DNA of 64,000 bases from positions 62,001 through 126,000 of the forward strand of contig CANQPD010000007.1 of NCBI GenBank assembly GCA_947625655.1, given 5' to 3'. A program made the position numbers and the translations under genes. Below the pieces are notes generated by a model. That model ran no database searches. It was not told where the DNA came from and saw only the letters and a list, made by a program, of their open reading frames with translations. Shown piece after piece: positions 25,527 to 34,731 of this stretch (position 1 is its first letter; each line of letters opens with the position of its first letter). This DNA comes from an uncultured Dysosmobacter sp. Lineage in GTDB: Bacteria; Bacillota; Clostridia; Oscillospirales; Oscillospiraceae.

Positions 25527-25940
25527 ATGATCGCTGCGGTATGCATCGGCGAGGGGAACGGCATGCTGTTCAACCGCCGCCGGGTCAGCCGGGACAGGCG
25601 TCAGCAGGCGGACCTGCTGTCCCTGTGCGGGGAGAGGCGGCTGTGGCTGAACGGCTACTCCGCGCCGCTGTTCGCGGACGTTTCGGACCGGATCACGGTG
25701 GATGAGGACTTTTTGGAAAAGGCCGGATCGGGAGAGGTCTGCTTTGTGGAGGATCAGCCCCTGGCCCCGGCGGCGGACCGGGTGGAGGCGGTGGTGCTGT
25801 ACCGCTGGAACCGGGCCTATCCGGCGGACGTCCGGTTTGACTTTGACCTGACGGACTTCCGGCTGGAGGAGCGGACGGAGTTTCCCGGCGCTTCCCACGA
25901 GAAGATCACAAGAGAGCTGTACAGGCGGAAAGAGAGATAA
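25527..25940 (+). CDS. Conserved protein of the family often labelled ribonuclease Z in Clostridia
   Basis: A 137-residue soluble protein beginning MIAAVCIGEGNGMLFNRRRVSRD, with LWLNGYSAPLF, FLEKAGSGEVCFVED and VLYRWNRAYPAD in order, ending in SHEKITRELYRRKER. This is a widespread clostridial family commonly mis-annotated as ribonuclease Z, although it lacks the HxHxDH metallo-beta-lactamase motif. Function unknown. The ATG at 25527 follows GGAGG by 8 bases; longer upstream in-frame starts lack support. The next gene starts 2 bases after its stop codon. Confidence 0.78.
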   Translation: MIAAVCIGEGNGMLFNRRRVSRDRRQQADLLSLCGERRLWLNGYSAPLFADVSDRITVDEDFLEKAGSGEVCFVEDQPLAPAADRVEAVVLYRWNRAYPADVRFDFDLTDFRLEERTEFPGASHEKITRELYRRKER

Positions 25941-25941
25941 C

Positions 25942-26649
25942 ATGGCAAGAAGAAAGACCAGAAAAAAGCTGACCCCGGGACAGGCGTTTTTGCTGCTGGT
26001 GGTGTGCGCCGCCGTCGCCCTGGCGCGGTGGTATCTGACCCCCACGGTGTCCATGGAGGACATTCCTGTCTATCAGGGCGCGCCCTATGTGGAGATCGAC
26101 AAAAACCAGCCCTCCTTTACAGAGGAGGACCTGACCACAGAGCCCTTCGAGGAGTACGCCCCCCTGGACGGCCTGGGCCGCTGCGGCACGGCCTGCGCCA
26201 ATATCTGCCGGGAGCTGATGCCCACCGAGAAGCGGGAGGATATCGGCTCGGTGAAGCCCAGCGGCTGGGTCCAGGCCCAGTACGACTTCGTGGACGGCAA
26301 GAGCCTGTACAACCGCTGCCACCTCATCGGCTTCCAGCTGGCGGGGGAGAACGCCAACGAGCGCAACCTCATCACCGGCACCCGCTCCATGAACGTGGAC
26401 GGCATGCTGCCCTTTGAGAACCTGGTGGCGGACTATGTAAAGGAGACGGACAACCATGTCCTCTACCGGGTGACGCCGGTCTTCGCGGAGTCGGAGCTGG
26501 TGGCCCGGGGCGTCCAGATGGAGGCCCTGTCCGTGGAGGACGGCGGCGACGGCGTGTGCTTCAACGTGTTCGTGTTCAACGTCCAGCCCGGCGTGGAGAT
26601 CGACTACGCCACCGGCGAAAGCCGCCTGGCGGAGGAGGGCGCGGCGTGA
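25942..26649 (+). CDS. Membrane-anchored or secreted DNA/RNA non-specific endonuclease
   Basis: A 235-residue protein. The basic N-terminus and a hydrophobic stretch (GQAFLLLVVCAAVALA, residues 13-28) anchor or export it. The nuclease domain holds NRCHLIGFQLAGENANERN near residue 118. In the beta-beta-alpha-metal nucleases (EndA, NucA) the motif is DRGH with the His as general base and a downstream Asn as metal ligand. Here the His and the Asn-rich helix are kept, but the flanking residues are N, R and C. It is translationally coupled to both neighbours (2-base gap before; TGATG overlap after). Confidence 0.83.
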   Translation: MARRKTRKKLTPGQAFLLLVVCAAVALARWYLTPTVSMEDIPVYQGAPYVEIDKNQPSFTEEDLTTEPFEEYAPLDGLGRCGTACANICRELMPTEKREDIGSVKPSGWVQAQYDFVDGKSLYNRCHLIGFQLAGENANERNLITGTRSMNVDGMLPFENLVADYVKETDNHVLYRVTPVFAESELVARGVQMEALSVEDGGDGVCFNVFVFNVQPGVEIDYATGESRLAEEGAA

Positions 26650-27326
26650 TGGAGCGGCTGTGGGAGCGGTTCGACCGCATCGTGGTGTTCGACACGGAGA
26701 CCACCGGCATCGAGTTTGGCCGGGACCGCATCATTGAGCTGGGCGCCGTGGCCCTGGAGGGCGGCGCGGAGGCGGACAGCCTGGACGTCCTCGTCCGCCT
26801 GCCGGAGGGCCAGACCCTGCCGCCCTTCATCACGGACCTGACAGGCATCACCGACGCCCAGCTCCTGTCGGAGGGCGTGGAGCAGGATGCGGCGGCGGAG
26901 GCCTTCTGCCGCCTGCTGGACGGGGCGGAGCGGCCTTTGCTGGCGGCGTACAACGCCCAGTTCGACCTGAATTTTCTCTACTGGTTCCTGCGGCCCTGCG
27001 GCCGGGTGGACGCGCTGCGTACGCCCCGGTTCCTGGACGCCCTGACGGTGTACCGGGACCGGCGGGACTACCCCCATAAGCTGTGCAACGCCATCGAGGC
27101 CTACGGCCTGGGGGACACGGCGGTGAACAGCCACCGGGCGGTGGACGACGCCCGGGCCACCGTGGCGCTGCTGGAGGCCATGGCGGCGGAGCGGGACGAC
27201 CTGGACCGCTACATCGACCTCTTCGGCACCCATCCCAAATACGGCCTCTCCGGCCGGAAGATCGCCTCCGTGACCTACCGGCCCCAGTCCTACCAGCGGA
27301 CGGTGCCCTTATATGAGTTAACATAA
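26649..27326 (+). CDS. DEDDh-type 3'-5' exonuclease
   Basis: A 225-residue exonuclease of the DnaQ/RNase T superfamily. Catalytic residues are visible: Asp and Glu in FDTETTG near residue 17, Asp in YNAQFDLNFL near 102, His and Asp in SHRAVDDARAT near 160. The start overlaps the endonuclease stop (TGATG); the frame runs further upstream inside that gene but the family domain begins right after residue 1. The C-terminal tail SVTYRPQSYQRTVPLYEL is unassigned. Being in one operon with a nuclease suggests nucleic-acid turnover, but the substrate is not known. Confidence 0.88.
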   Translation: MERLWERFDRIVVFDTETTGIEFGRDRIIELGAVALEGGAEADSLDVLVRLPEGQTLPPFITDLTGITDAQLLSEGVEQDAAAEAFCRLLDGAERPLLAAYNAQFDLNFLYWFLRPCGRVDALRTPRFLDALTVYRDRRDYPHKLCNAIEAYGLGDTAVNSHRAVDDARATVALLEAMAAERDDLDRYIDLFGTHPKYGLSGRKIASVTYRPQSYQRTVPLYELT

Positions 27327-27331
27327 CGCAT

Positions 27332-27362
27332 AAAAAGGACGGCGAAAGCCGTCCTTTTTTTT
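27332..27362 (+). terminator. Terminator of the nuclease operon
   Basis: An 11-base stem with a GAAA loop, followed by eight to nine T residues, just after the exonuclease stop codon. Confidence 0.92.
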
Positions 27363-27394
27363 GACTGCCCCGGAAAAAATTTGCGGCGGCAGTC

Positions 27395-27422
27395 TTGACA
27401 AATCCGGCAAATGTGCTATTGT
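27395..27422 (+). promoter_or_regulatory. Sigma-A promoter of the MacAB-like operon
   Basis: TTGACA at 27395-27400 and TATTGT at 27417-27422, 16-base spacer. A roughly 120-base A-rich leader follows, with no recognised riboswitch. Confidence 0.75.
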
Positions 27423-27547
27423 ACTAAGTAATTAAGACACCAATACAACAACACAACAAAAATTTCAGCGCCCTGAAGAAAAATGCCGTCTCATCCCGTA
27501 ATGGGATCAGACAGCCCGAGGATCAAAACAGCAAGGAGAAGCAGATC

Positions 27548-29155
27548 ATGAGTGAAGCATTGATGAAAGAGAACCAGGCCGGCGGCGAGAGCGCGCTGCC
27601 GGCGGGAAAGAAGCGGCGGCTGCCCCTGCCCAAAAGCGCCAAGGGCCGCCGGCGCCTGCGGCTGGCGGTGGTGCTGGCCGTCGCGGCCGCCCTGGCGGTG
27701 CGTTTCCTGGCCGGAATGCGGGGCGGCGCCATCCCGGCGGGGGCCGGGTACACGGCGGTCCAGGTGACACAGCAGGACCTGACGGTGACGGTGGCGGGCT
27801 CCGCCACCCTGGAGCCCGCCGACTCCTACCAGGTGACCACCCTGATCTCCGGCACCATCCAGGACGCGCCCTTTGAGGAGGACGACACCGTGGCGCAGGG
27901 AGATCTGCTGTACGCCATGGACAGCGGCGACGCCCAGAGCTCCGTGGACAGGGCCAACATCTCCGTGGCACAGTCCCGCCTCAGCTATGAACAGGCCCAG
28001 GAGGCCCTGCACCCCACCGTGCCCATCAGCGGCGTCATCAACGATGTGTACGTCCACAACGGCGACGATGTGACCGCCGGCACGGCCCTGGCGAAGATCG
28101 TCTCCGGCACGGACCTGACCATCGACTTCCTGTTCCCCTATGTGGACTCCGGCCAGTTCTATGTGGGCCAGGCCGCCACGGTGTTCATCGGCAATTTTGA
28201 CGGCTCCGTCCAGGGCACCGTCACCGCGGTGTCCAACGCCGACGCGGTGACCAGCAATGGCATGGCCACCAGCAGCGTCCGGGTGAAGCTGGCCAACCCC
28301 GGCATCGTGTCCGACGCCTACACCGCCTCCGCCGTCATCGGCAGCTATTGCAGCTACGGCCAGGCCTCCATCAACATGCCGGGTGCCGCCACGGTGTATG
28401 CCTCCGGCAGCGGCACGGTCAGCGGCTTTGACAAGCTGATCGGCAGCACCGTCACCAAGGGCGAGACCCTCTGCACCGTGGATTCCGAATCCATCCGCAG
28501 CCAGCTCCAAAACGCCCGGCTGAGCGTGGAGAGCGCCCAGCTCACCGCCGGCAGCGCGGCCAGCACGGTGGAGGACTATCAGATCACCTCCCCCATCTCC
28601 GGCACGGTGGTGGAAAAGCGCTTCAAAGCCGGCGACAAGGTGGACGGCGCGGCCTCCGGCGCCCTGGCCACGATCTTCGACCTGAGCTATCTGAAAATGG
28701 AGATGCGCGTGGATGAGCTGAACATCGGCAAGGTGAAGGCGGGCCAGAGCGTCACCATCACCGCCAGCGCCCTGCCGGGGCAGATCTTCACCGGCGAGGT
28801 GGAGCGGGTCAGCGTCAACGGCACCACCACCAACGGCTTCACCACCTACCCGGTGACCATCGTCCTCCGGGAATACGGCGGCCTGCGGCCCGGCATGAAC
28901 GTCTCCGCCACCATCCAGGGCGAGACAGCCAAGGGCGCGCTGTGCGTGCCGGTGTCCGCCGTCAGCCGGGGCAACACGGTGCAGGTGGCCTTGCCCGGCG
29001 CTCTGGGAGAGGACGGCGTCACCGTGGCGGACCCCGCCCAGGCGGAGGAGCGCCCGGTGGTCCTGGGGATCAACGACAGCGTGTACATCCAGGTCACCTC
29101 CGGCCTGAAGGAGGGCGACACCGTGCTGGTCCAGAATACCGAAATGGGAGGCTGA
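27548..29155 (+). CDS. HlyD/MacA-type efflux adaptor with duplicated lipoyl modules
   Basis: A 535-residue adaptor, longer than typical MacA (about 370). A Lys/Arg-rich N-terminus and one membrane segment (near residues 40-56) anchor it. Two lipoyl-hairpin modules occur in tandem: one around residues 95-185 (ISGTIQDAPFEEDDTVAQGD ... VPISGVINDVYVHNGDDVTAG) and one around 285-385 (SGSGTVSGFDKLIGSTVTKGE ... TSPISGTVVEKRFKAGDKV). Beta-barrel and membrane-proximal domains follow. It should link the MacB-like permease to the extracytoplasmic side in a cell with one membrane. Substrate unknown. Confidence 0.88.
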   Translation: MSEALMKENQAGGESALPAGKKRRLPLPKSAKGRRRLRLAVVLAVAAALAVRFLAGMRGGAIPAGAGYTAVQVTQQDLTVTVAGSATLEPADSYQVTTLISGTIQDAPFEEDDTVAQGDLLYAMDSGDAQSSVDRANISVAQSRLSYEQAQEALHPTVPISGVINDVYVHNGDDVTAGTALAKIVSGTDLTIDFLFPYVDSGQFYVGQAATVFIGNFDGSVQGTVTAVSNADAVTSNGMATSSVRVKLANPGIVSDAYTASAVIGSYCSYGQASINMPGAATVYASGSGTVSGFDKLIGSTVTKGETLCTVDSESIRSQLQNARLSVESAQLTAGSAASTVEDYQITSPISGTVVEKRFKAGDKVDGAASGALATIFDLSYLKMEMRVDELNIGKVKAGQSVTITASALPGQIFTGEVERVSVNGTTTNGFTTYPVTIVLREYGGLRPGMNVSATIQGETAKGALCVPVSAVSRGNTVQVALPGALGEDGVTVADPAQAEERPVVLGINDSVYIQVTSGLKEGDTVLVQNTEMGG

Positions 29156-29160
29156 GACCG

Positions 29161-29901
29161 GTGGAGCATCTGATCGAACTGCGGGACATCTATAAAATTT
29201 ATCCCATGGGTGCCGAGGAGGTCCACGCCCTGGACGGCGTCAGCCTGACTGTGGACCAGGGGGAATTCGTGGCCATCGTGGGCCAGTCCGGCTCGGGAAA
29301 ATCCACGGCCATGAACATCATCGGCTGCCTGGATGTGCCCACCTCCGGCACCTACCGCCTGGGGGGCGTGGACGTGTCCACCATGGACGACGACCAGCAG
29401 GCGGAGATCCGCAACAAAATGCTGGGCTTCATCTTCCAGCAGTACAACCTGATCCCCAAGCTGACGGTGCAGGAAAACGTGGAACTGCCCCTGCTGTACG
29501 CCGGGGTCTCCCCGGAGGAGCGGCGGGAGCGGGCCATCCAGTCCCTGGAGCGGGTGGGGCTGGCGGAAAAGGGCCGGAACCTCCCCAGCCAGCTCTCCGG
29601 CGGCCAGCAGCAGCGGGTGTCTATTGCCCGGGCCCTGGCGGGGAGGCCCTCGGTCATCCTGGCGGATGAGCCCACCGGCGCCCTGGACTCCCGGACGGGC
29701 CGGGAGGTGCTCTCCTTCCTCCAAAAGCTGAACCGGGAGGGGGACACCGTCATCCTCATCACCCACGACAACTCCATCGCCGTCAAGGCCCGCCGCATCG
29801 TCCGTTTACAGGACGGCCATATCATCTACGACGGCGACGCCAAGGACCCCCGGGCCGTGGTCCGGCCCGGCGAGAACGGGGAAGAGGAGGCGGAGGCATG
29901 A
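29161..29901 (+). CDS. ABC transporter ATP-binding protein (MacB/LolD type)
   Basis: A 246-residue ATPase. Walker A VGQSGSGKST near residue 41, signature LSGGQQQRVSIARAL near 145, Walker B VILADEPTGALD near 165, and H-loop LITHDN near 200. The sequence YKIYPMGAEEVHALDGVSL is typical of the MacB/LolD clade, which powers extrusion from the outer leaflet rather than import. The start is GTG at 29161, with GGGAGG 9 bases upstream and only 5 bases after the adaptor stop. It overlaps the permease by 4 bases (ATGA). Confidence 0.95.
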   Translation: MEHLIELRDIYKIYPMGAEEVHALDGVSLTVDQGEFVAIVGQSGSGKSTAMNIIGCLDVPTSGTYRLGGVDVSTMDDDQQAEIRNKMLGFIFQQYNLIPKLTVQENVELPLLYAGVSPEERRERAIQSLERVGLAEKGRNLPSQLSGGQQQRVSIARALAGRPSVILADEPTGALDSRTGREVLSFLQKLNREGDTVILITHDNSIAVKARRIVRLQDGHIIYDGDAKDPRAVVRPGENGEEEAEA

Positions 29902-31157
29902 ATTTCACCCAGGCCTTTAAACTGGCCGTCACATCCCTGCGGACCAGCAAAATGCGGGCGCTTCTCACCATGCTGGGCATCATCATCGGCGTGGGGGCGG
30001 TCATCGTCATCATCTCCCTGGGCAACGGCCTCACCGGCATGGTGGAGCAGCAGGTGGAAAAGGTGGGCGTCACCCAGATCTACGCCTACACCTGGGGCAT
30101 GGGGGACGGCTCCACCGGCAACATCACTCCGGACGAGATGTACGCCTTTACTGACAGCCATCCGGAGCTGTTTGACGGCATCACCCCCTGGGTCACCGGC
30201 GGCCAGGGCGTCCGCAGCGGCAGCGAGGAGTATAAAAAGACCAATATCTACGGCGTCAGCGAGGCCATGTACCGCCCCCAGACCGGCACCACCCTGGACG
30301 GGGACCGGCTGGAAAAGGGGCGTTACCTCCAATATGTGGACATTGCCACCCGAAACAGCGTGTGCGTGGTGGGGGCCTATGTGGAGCAGGTGATCCTGGG
30401 CGGCGACGCCATCGGCAGGACCATCGCCATCGGCGGCGTGCCCTACACGGTGGTGGGCGTGCTGGCCCAGGAGAACGACACGCTGACAGAGGGCGGGGGA
30501 GACGACCAGGTGTTCATCCCCTATCCCAACGCCATGAGCCTCTCCGGCACCGGCTACGTCTCCCTTTATCAGCTTACCGCCACCAGCCGGGACGCGGTGG
30601 CGGAGGCGCAGGCGCTGCTGCTGGCGTTTCTTCAGGACTTCTACCACGACGAGGCCGGCGAGCAGGTTTATAATTGGTATTATGCCCAGTCCATGCTGGA
30701 TCAGGTGAACCAGATCAATGCCCTGATGGGCATTGCCATGGCGGTGCTGGTGGCCATCGCCGGCATCTCTCTGCTGGTGGGCGGCATTGGCATCATGAAC
30801 ATCATGCTGGTCTCCGTCACCGAGCGCACCCGGGAGATCGGCATTCGCAAATCCCTGGGGGCCAAGCAGCGGGACATCCGCCGCCAGTTCATCATCGAGG
30901 CCGGCACCACCTCCGCCATCGGCGGGCTGCTGGGCATCGCCTTTGGCTGCCTGCTGGCCGTGGGCATCGGCACGATCTTCGGCGGCATGCTGGTGCAGAG
31001 CATGGGCGCCAGCGGCATCACCTTCAACGCAACGCCCACCCTGGGGGCCATCCTGGTGAGCTTCGGCGTCAGCGTGGGCATCGGCGTGCTGTTCGGCTAT
31101 CTCCCCGCCAACAAGGCGGCCAGGCTGAACCCCATCGACGCCCTGCGGTATGACTGA
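29898..31157 (+). CDS. MacB-like ABC transporter permease
   Basis: A 419-residue permease with four membrane segments in the MacB layout: one N-terminal (KMRALLTMLGIIIGVGAVIVIISLG), a large extracytoplasmic MacB_PCD domain (residues ~50-290), then three C-terminal segments containing GIGIMNIMLVSVTERTREIG, the FtsX-type motif. It ends LNPIDALRYD, also typical. Together with the adaptor and ATPase it forms a mechanotransmission-type exporter, probably for a peptide or lipid-like compound. Confidence 0.95.
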   Translation: MNFTQAFKLAVTSLRTSKMRALLTMLGIIIGVGAVIVIISLGNGLTGMVEQQVEKVGVTQIYAYTWGMGDGSTGNITPDEMYAFTDSHPELFDGITPWVTGGQGVRSGSEEYKKTNIYGVSEAMYRPQTGTTLDGDRLEKGRYLQYVDIATRNSVCVVGAYVEQVILGGDAIGRTIAIGGVPYTVVGVLAQENDTLTEGGGDDQVFIPYPNAMSLSGTGYVSLYQLTATSRDAVAEAQALLLAFLQDFYHDEAGEQVYNWYYAQSMLDQVNQINALMGIAMAVLVAIAGISLLVGGIGIMNIMLVSVTERTREIGIRKSLGAKQRDIRRQFIIEAGTTSAIGGLLGIAFGCLLAVGIGTIFGGMLVQSMGASGITFNATPTLGAILVSFGVSVGIGVLFGYLPANKAARLNPIDALRYD

Positions 31158-31158
31158 A

Positions 31159-31193
31159 AAAATTCCGGCGAATCGATTCGCCGGAATTTTTTT
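31159..31193. terminator. Terminator of the MacAB-like operon
   Basis: A long AT-flanked palindrome (14-base arms) with a T tract, directly after the permease stop codon. Symmetry makes it potentially bidirectional. Confidence 0.88.
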
Positions 31194-31203
31194 CGGAGAT
31201 CCC

Positions 31204-31229
31204 AAACTTTTCCCGCTCCCCATCCGTCT
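31204..31229 (+). promoter_or_regulatory. Candidate ECF (SigV-type) autoregulatory promoter
   Basis: AAACTTTT at 31204-31211 and CGTC at 31225-31228 resemble the -35 (TGAAAC-TTTT) and -10 (CGTC) elements recognised by SigV-group ECF factors; 17 bases separate AAC from CGTC. It lies 28 bases before the sigma gene it would autoregulate. No sigma-A promoter is evident here. Confidence 0.6.
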
Positions 31230-31256
31230 ATTAGGCAGAACAAAACAGAAAGGACC

Positions 31257-31754
31257 ATGCTTGTGTCAGTGATTCGGGAAGAACAATTGACTGCATTTCT
31301 TGTGGAAGAGCAGGCGCGGTTTTACCGTCTGGCTTACAGCTATCTGAAAAACAGGGAAGAGGCCCTGGACGCGGTGCAGGCCGCCGTCTGCAGGGCACTG
31401 GAAAAACAGGATAGCCTGCGGGAGCCGTCGGCCATGCGGGCCTGGTTTTACCACATTTTGGTCAACGAGTGTACAGACCAGCTCCGGCGGCGGAAGCGGG
31501 TGGCCTTTGTGTCCCCCGACACCCTGGATGCCGGCAGCTATGAGGACCCCCTGCCGCCGGATGGTACGCTGGCCCAGCGGGTGGACGCCCTGCCGGCGGA
31601 GGTGGGGACCATCATCAAGCTGCGGTTTTACGAGGAGCTGTCCCTGCGGGAGATCAGCGCCGTTACGGGGCTGAATCTCAGCACCGTGAAGACACGGCTG
31701 TACACCGGCCTAAAGAAACTGCGGATATCGTTGGAAGGAGCGAATATCGAATGA
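31257..31754 (+). CDS. ECF sigma factor of the SigV type
   Basis: A 165-residue sigma factor. Region 2: ARFYRLAYSYLKNREEALDAVQAAVCRALEK and AWFYHILVNECTDQLRRRKR. Region 4: IIKLRFYEELSLREISAVTGLNLSTVKTRLYTGLKKL. It overlaps the following RsiV-like gene by 4 bases. SigV in Bacillus and its homologue CsfV in Clostridioides respond to lysozyme through RsiV. Start at 31257 has AAAGGA upstream. No peptidoglycan-modifying target gene follows directly. Confidence 0.9.
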   Translation: MLVSVIREEQLTAFLVEEQARFYRLAYSYLKNREEALDAVQAAVCRALEKQDSLREPSAMRAWFYHILVNECTDQLRRRKRVAFVSPDTLDAGSYEDPLPPDGTLAQRVDALPAEVGTIIKLRFYEELSLREISAVTGLNLSTVKTRLYTGLKKLRISLEGANIE

Positions 31755-32602
31755 ACGAATTCAAGAGCGCAAAAGAGGAATATCTGGACACCCCCATCCC
31801 GGCGGAGCTGTCGGACCGGGTCCGGGCGGGCATCCGCCAGGGCCGGGAGAACCGCCGCAAGGCGCGGCGGGCGGCGCTGCGCCGCAGTATCGGCACCCTG
31901 GCCGCCTGCTTCGCGGTGCTGGTGGGCACGCTGAACCTGTCCCCCACCGTGGCGGCCGCCGCGGCGGACGTGCCGGTGCTGGGCGGGTTGTTCCAGGTGC
32001 TGACCGTCCGCCATTACGAAAAGACGGAGGACGGCGTCAACTATCAGGTCACCGTCCCGGAGGTGGAGGGCGGCGGCACCCTGGCGGACCGGGTGAACGA
32101 TGCCATCCAGGAGAAGGTGGACGCCCACCTGGAAAAGGCCAGACAGGACTGGGAGGAATACCGGGACGCCTTCTTTGCCACCGGCGGCACCGAGGAGGAG
32201 TGGGGCGGCCGTGAGATGGACGTGATCGCGGACTACGAGGTCAAGAGCCAGACGGACACCCGGGTCTCCTTTGTCGTGACCCTGGCGGAGGGCTGGGTGT
32301 CCTCCCTGGAGGAGCGGTATTACTACAACCTGGATCTGGCGGAGGATCGCAGCCTCACCCTCCGGGACCTGCTGGGAGACAACTGGGTGGAGACCTGCAA
32401 CGCCGCTGTGGAGGCCTATATCGCCGATCAAACGGACAAGGACGGGTTCTCCTACTTCTTCGCCCCCGAGGAAGGCGGCTTCACCACGGTGGATGAGAAC
32501 ACCACCTTCTATATCCGGGAGGACGGCGTTGTGGTGGTGGCATTCCCCCGCTACTCCATCGCCGCCGGCGCGGCAGGCATCGTGGAGATCCCTGTTGTCT
32601 AA
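31751..32602 (+). CDS. RsiV-like membrane anti-sigma factor
   Basis: A 283-residue protein. The cytoplasmic N-terminus binds sigma; one membrane segment lies near residues 48-65 (IGTLAACFAVLVGTLNL), followed by VAAAAADVPVLGGLF, an Ala-rich stretch where signal peptidase could cut. The extracytoplasmic domain carries the DUF4163/DUF3298 pattern of RsiV (FYIREDGVVVVAFPRYSIAAGAAG, near residues 255-278), the domain that binds lysozyme in Bacillus. Partner of the sigma gene upstream. Confidence 0.87.
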   Translation: MNEFKSAKEEYLDTPIPAELSDRVRAGIRQGRENRRKARRAALRRSIGTLAACFAVLVGTLNLSPTVAAAAADVPVLGGLFQVLTVRHYEKTEDGVNYQVTVPEVEGGGTLADRVNDAIQEKVDAHLEKARQDWEEYRDAFFATGGTEEEWGGREMDVIADYEVKSQTDTRVSFVVTLAEGWVSSLEERYYYNLDLAEDRSLTLRDLLGDNWVETCNAAVEAYIADQTDKDGFSYFFAPEEGGFTTVDENTTFYIREDGVVVVAFPRYSIAAGAAGIVEIPVV

Positions 32603-32637
32603 AGGGTCCCGCACCCGCCGGCGCAAAGGAAAAGGGC

Positions 32638-33161
32638 CTGGAAAAACCTGCGGTTTTTCCAGTTGATTTACCGGAGGTAAATCAAAGAAATGAAATCATT
32701 TTCGGCAGGACAGAAGGTGAATTGCCGCAAAGCGGCAAGAGAAGCCGCCCTGGGGCGTGTGCCTGCCGAAAATACCGAGACCCGTGCGCCCTTGTACCCG
32801 CAAGGGGTATGCGATATCCGTAAGGCGCTGAAGCGCCAACGGCTATCCAAGGGCGCACACACCTGCGAGATCCCCTTAGCGGCTTCGCCGCTTAGGGGGC
32901 TCCATGCATACACAGTTCTAAGCGGCATAGCCGCTAAGAACTTGTTGCAAGTGACCGGCTTGGGGACCCCGCAAAAGCCCAGCGAAGCGGGTTTTGCGGG
33001 GAGAGGAGAAACAAACGGAACGGTGTGAGCCCTGCCCACAGGGCGGGGCGAATCAAGTGCAGTTTGTTTCGACGAGGTGAGGGGGTTCAGCGAAAAAGAT
33101 GTAGGGAAGCCAAAGGCTTCCCTACATCTTTTTCGCGTCTAAGGGGGACGCAGTCCCCCTT
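32638..33161. other. Gene-free region of nested hairpins (candidate structured RNA or dispersed repeat)
   Basis: A 524-base stretch without a convincing gene between the RsiV-like gene and gdhA. Perfect or near-perfect stems: 32638-32662 (11 bp, TGC loop), 32663-32685 (10 bp, GGA loop), a 12-bp long-range stem 32698-32709/32762-32773 enclosing 32722-32738 (7 bp, AAA loop), an 11-bp long-range stem 32784-32794/32848-32858 enclosing 32795-32809 and 32824-32837, then 32872-32898 (12 bp, TTC loop), 32915-32941, 32967-33001, a 9-bp stem 33008-33016/33062-33070 enclosing 33029-33044, 33090-33136 (22 bp, AAA loop) and 33141-33161. The plus strand has a 112-codon ORF here, but its sequence is set by the stems and it looks non-coding. 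The last hairpin lies right after the gdhA stop and may terminate gdhA. Confidence 0.72.
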
Positions 33162-33165
33162 GGAA

Positions 33166-34518
<1,353 letters not shown>

Positions 34519-34565
34519 TTATGCCCCTCTTCTTTGTGTGTTTAATGCGATAAAATAACACCTAT

Positions 34566-34595
34566 AGAATAAAGGAAATTGTGGGTTTTACACAA
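34566..34595 (-). promoter_or_regulatory. Possible promoter of gdhA
   Basis: On the minus strand TTGTGT (34590-34595) and TATTCT (34566-34571) with an 18-base spacer, in an AT-rich leader about 50 bases before the start codon. Confidence 0.45.
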
Positions 34596-34657
34596 GATAG
34601 AAAATCCCTAAAATATAATCCTCATGTACAATCGATTTCCTGCATTTTTTACAAAAA

Positions 34658-34705
34658 AATCAGCACCTTTTTCCGGGACGGACAAAGGCGCCGATTTTTG
34701 TTTTC
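34658..34705 (-). terminator. Probable terminator of the TIGR04255 gene
   Basis: An imperfect stem (AAAATCGGCGCCTTT pairing with AAAAAGGTGCTGATTTT on the minus strand) followed by a T tract, about 25 bases after the stop codon at 34732. Confidence 0.6.
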
Positions 34706-34731
34706 AAGAGAGATACTACCTTTCGCAGCCC

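Noticed and set aside
32690..33028. 112-codon plus-strand ORF in the hairpin block
   Set aside because: Its sequence follows the palindromes, there is no convincing ribosome site, and no family fits; treated as non-coding.
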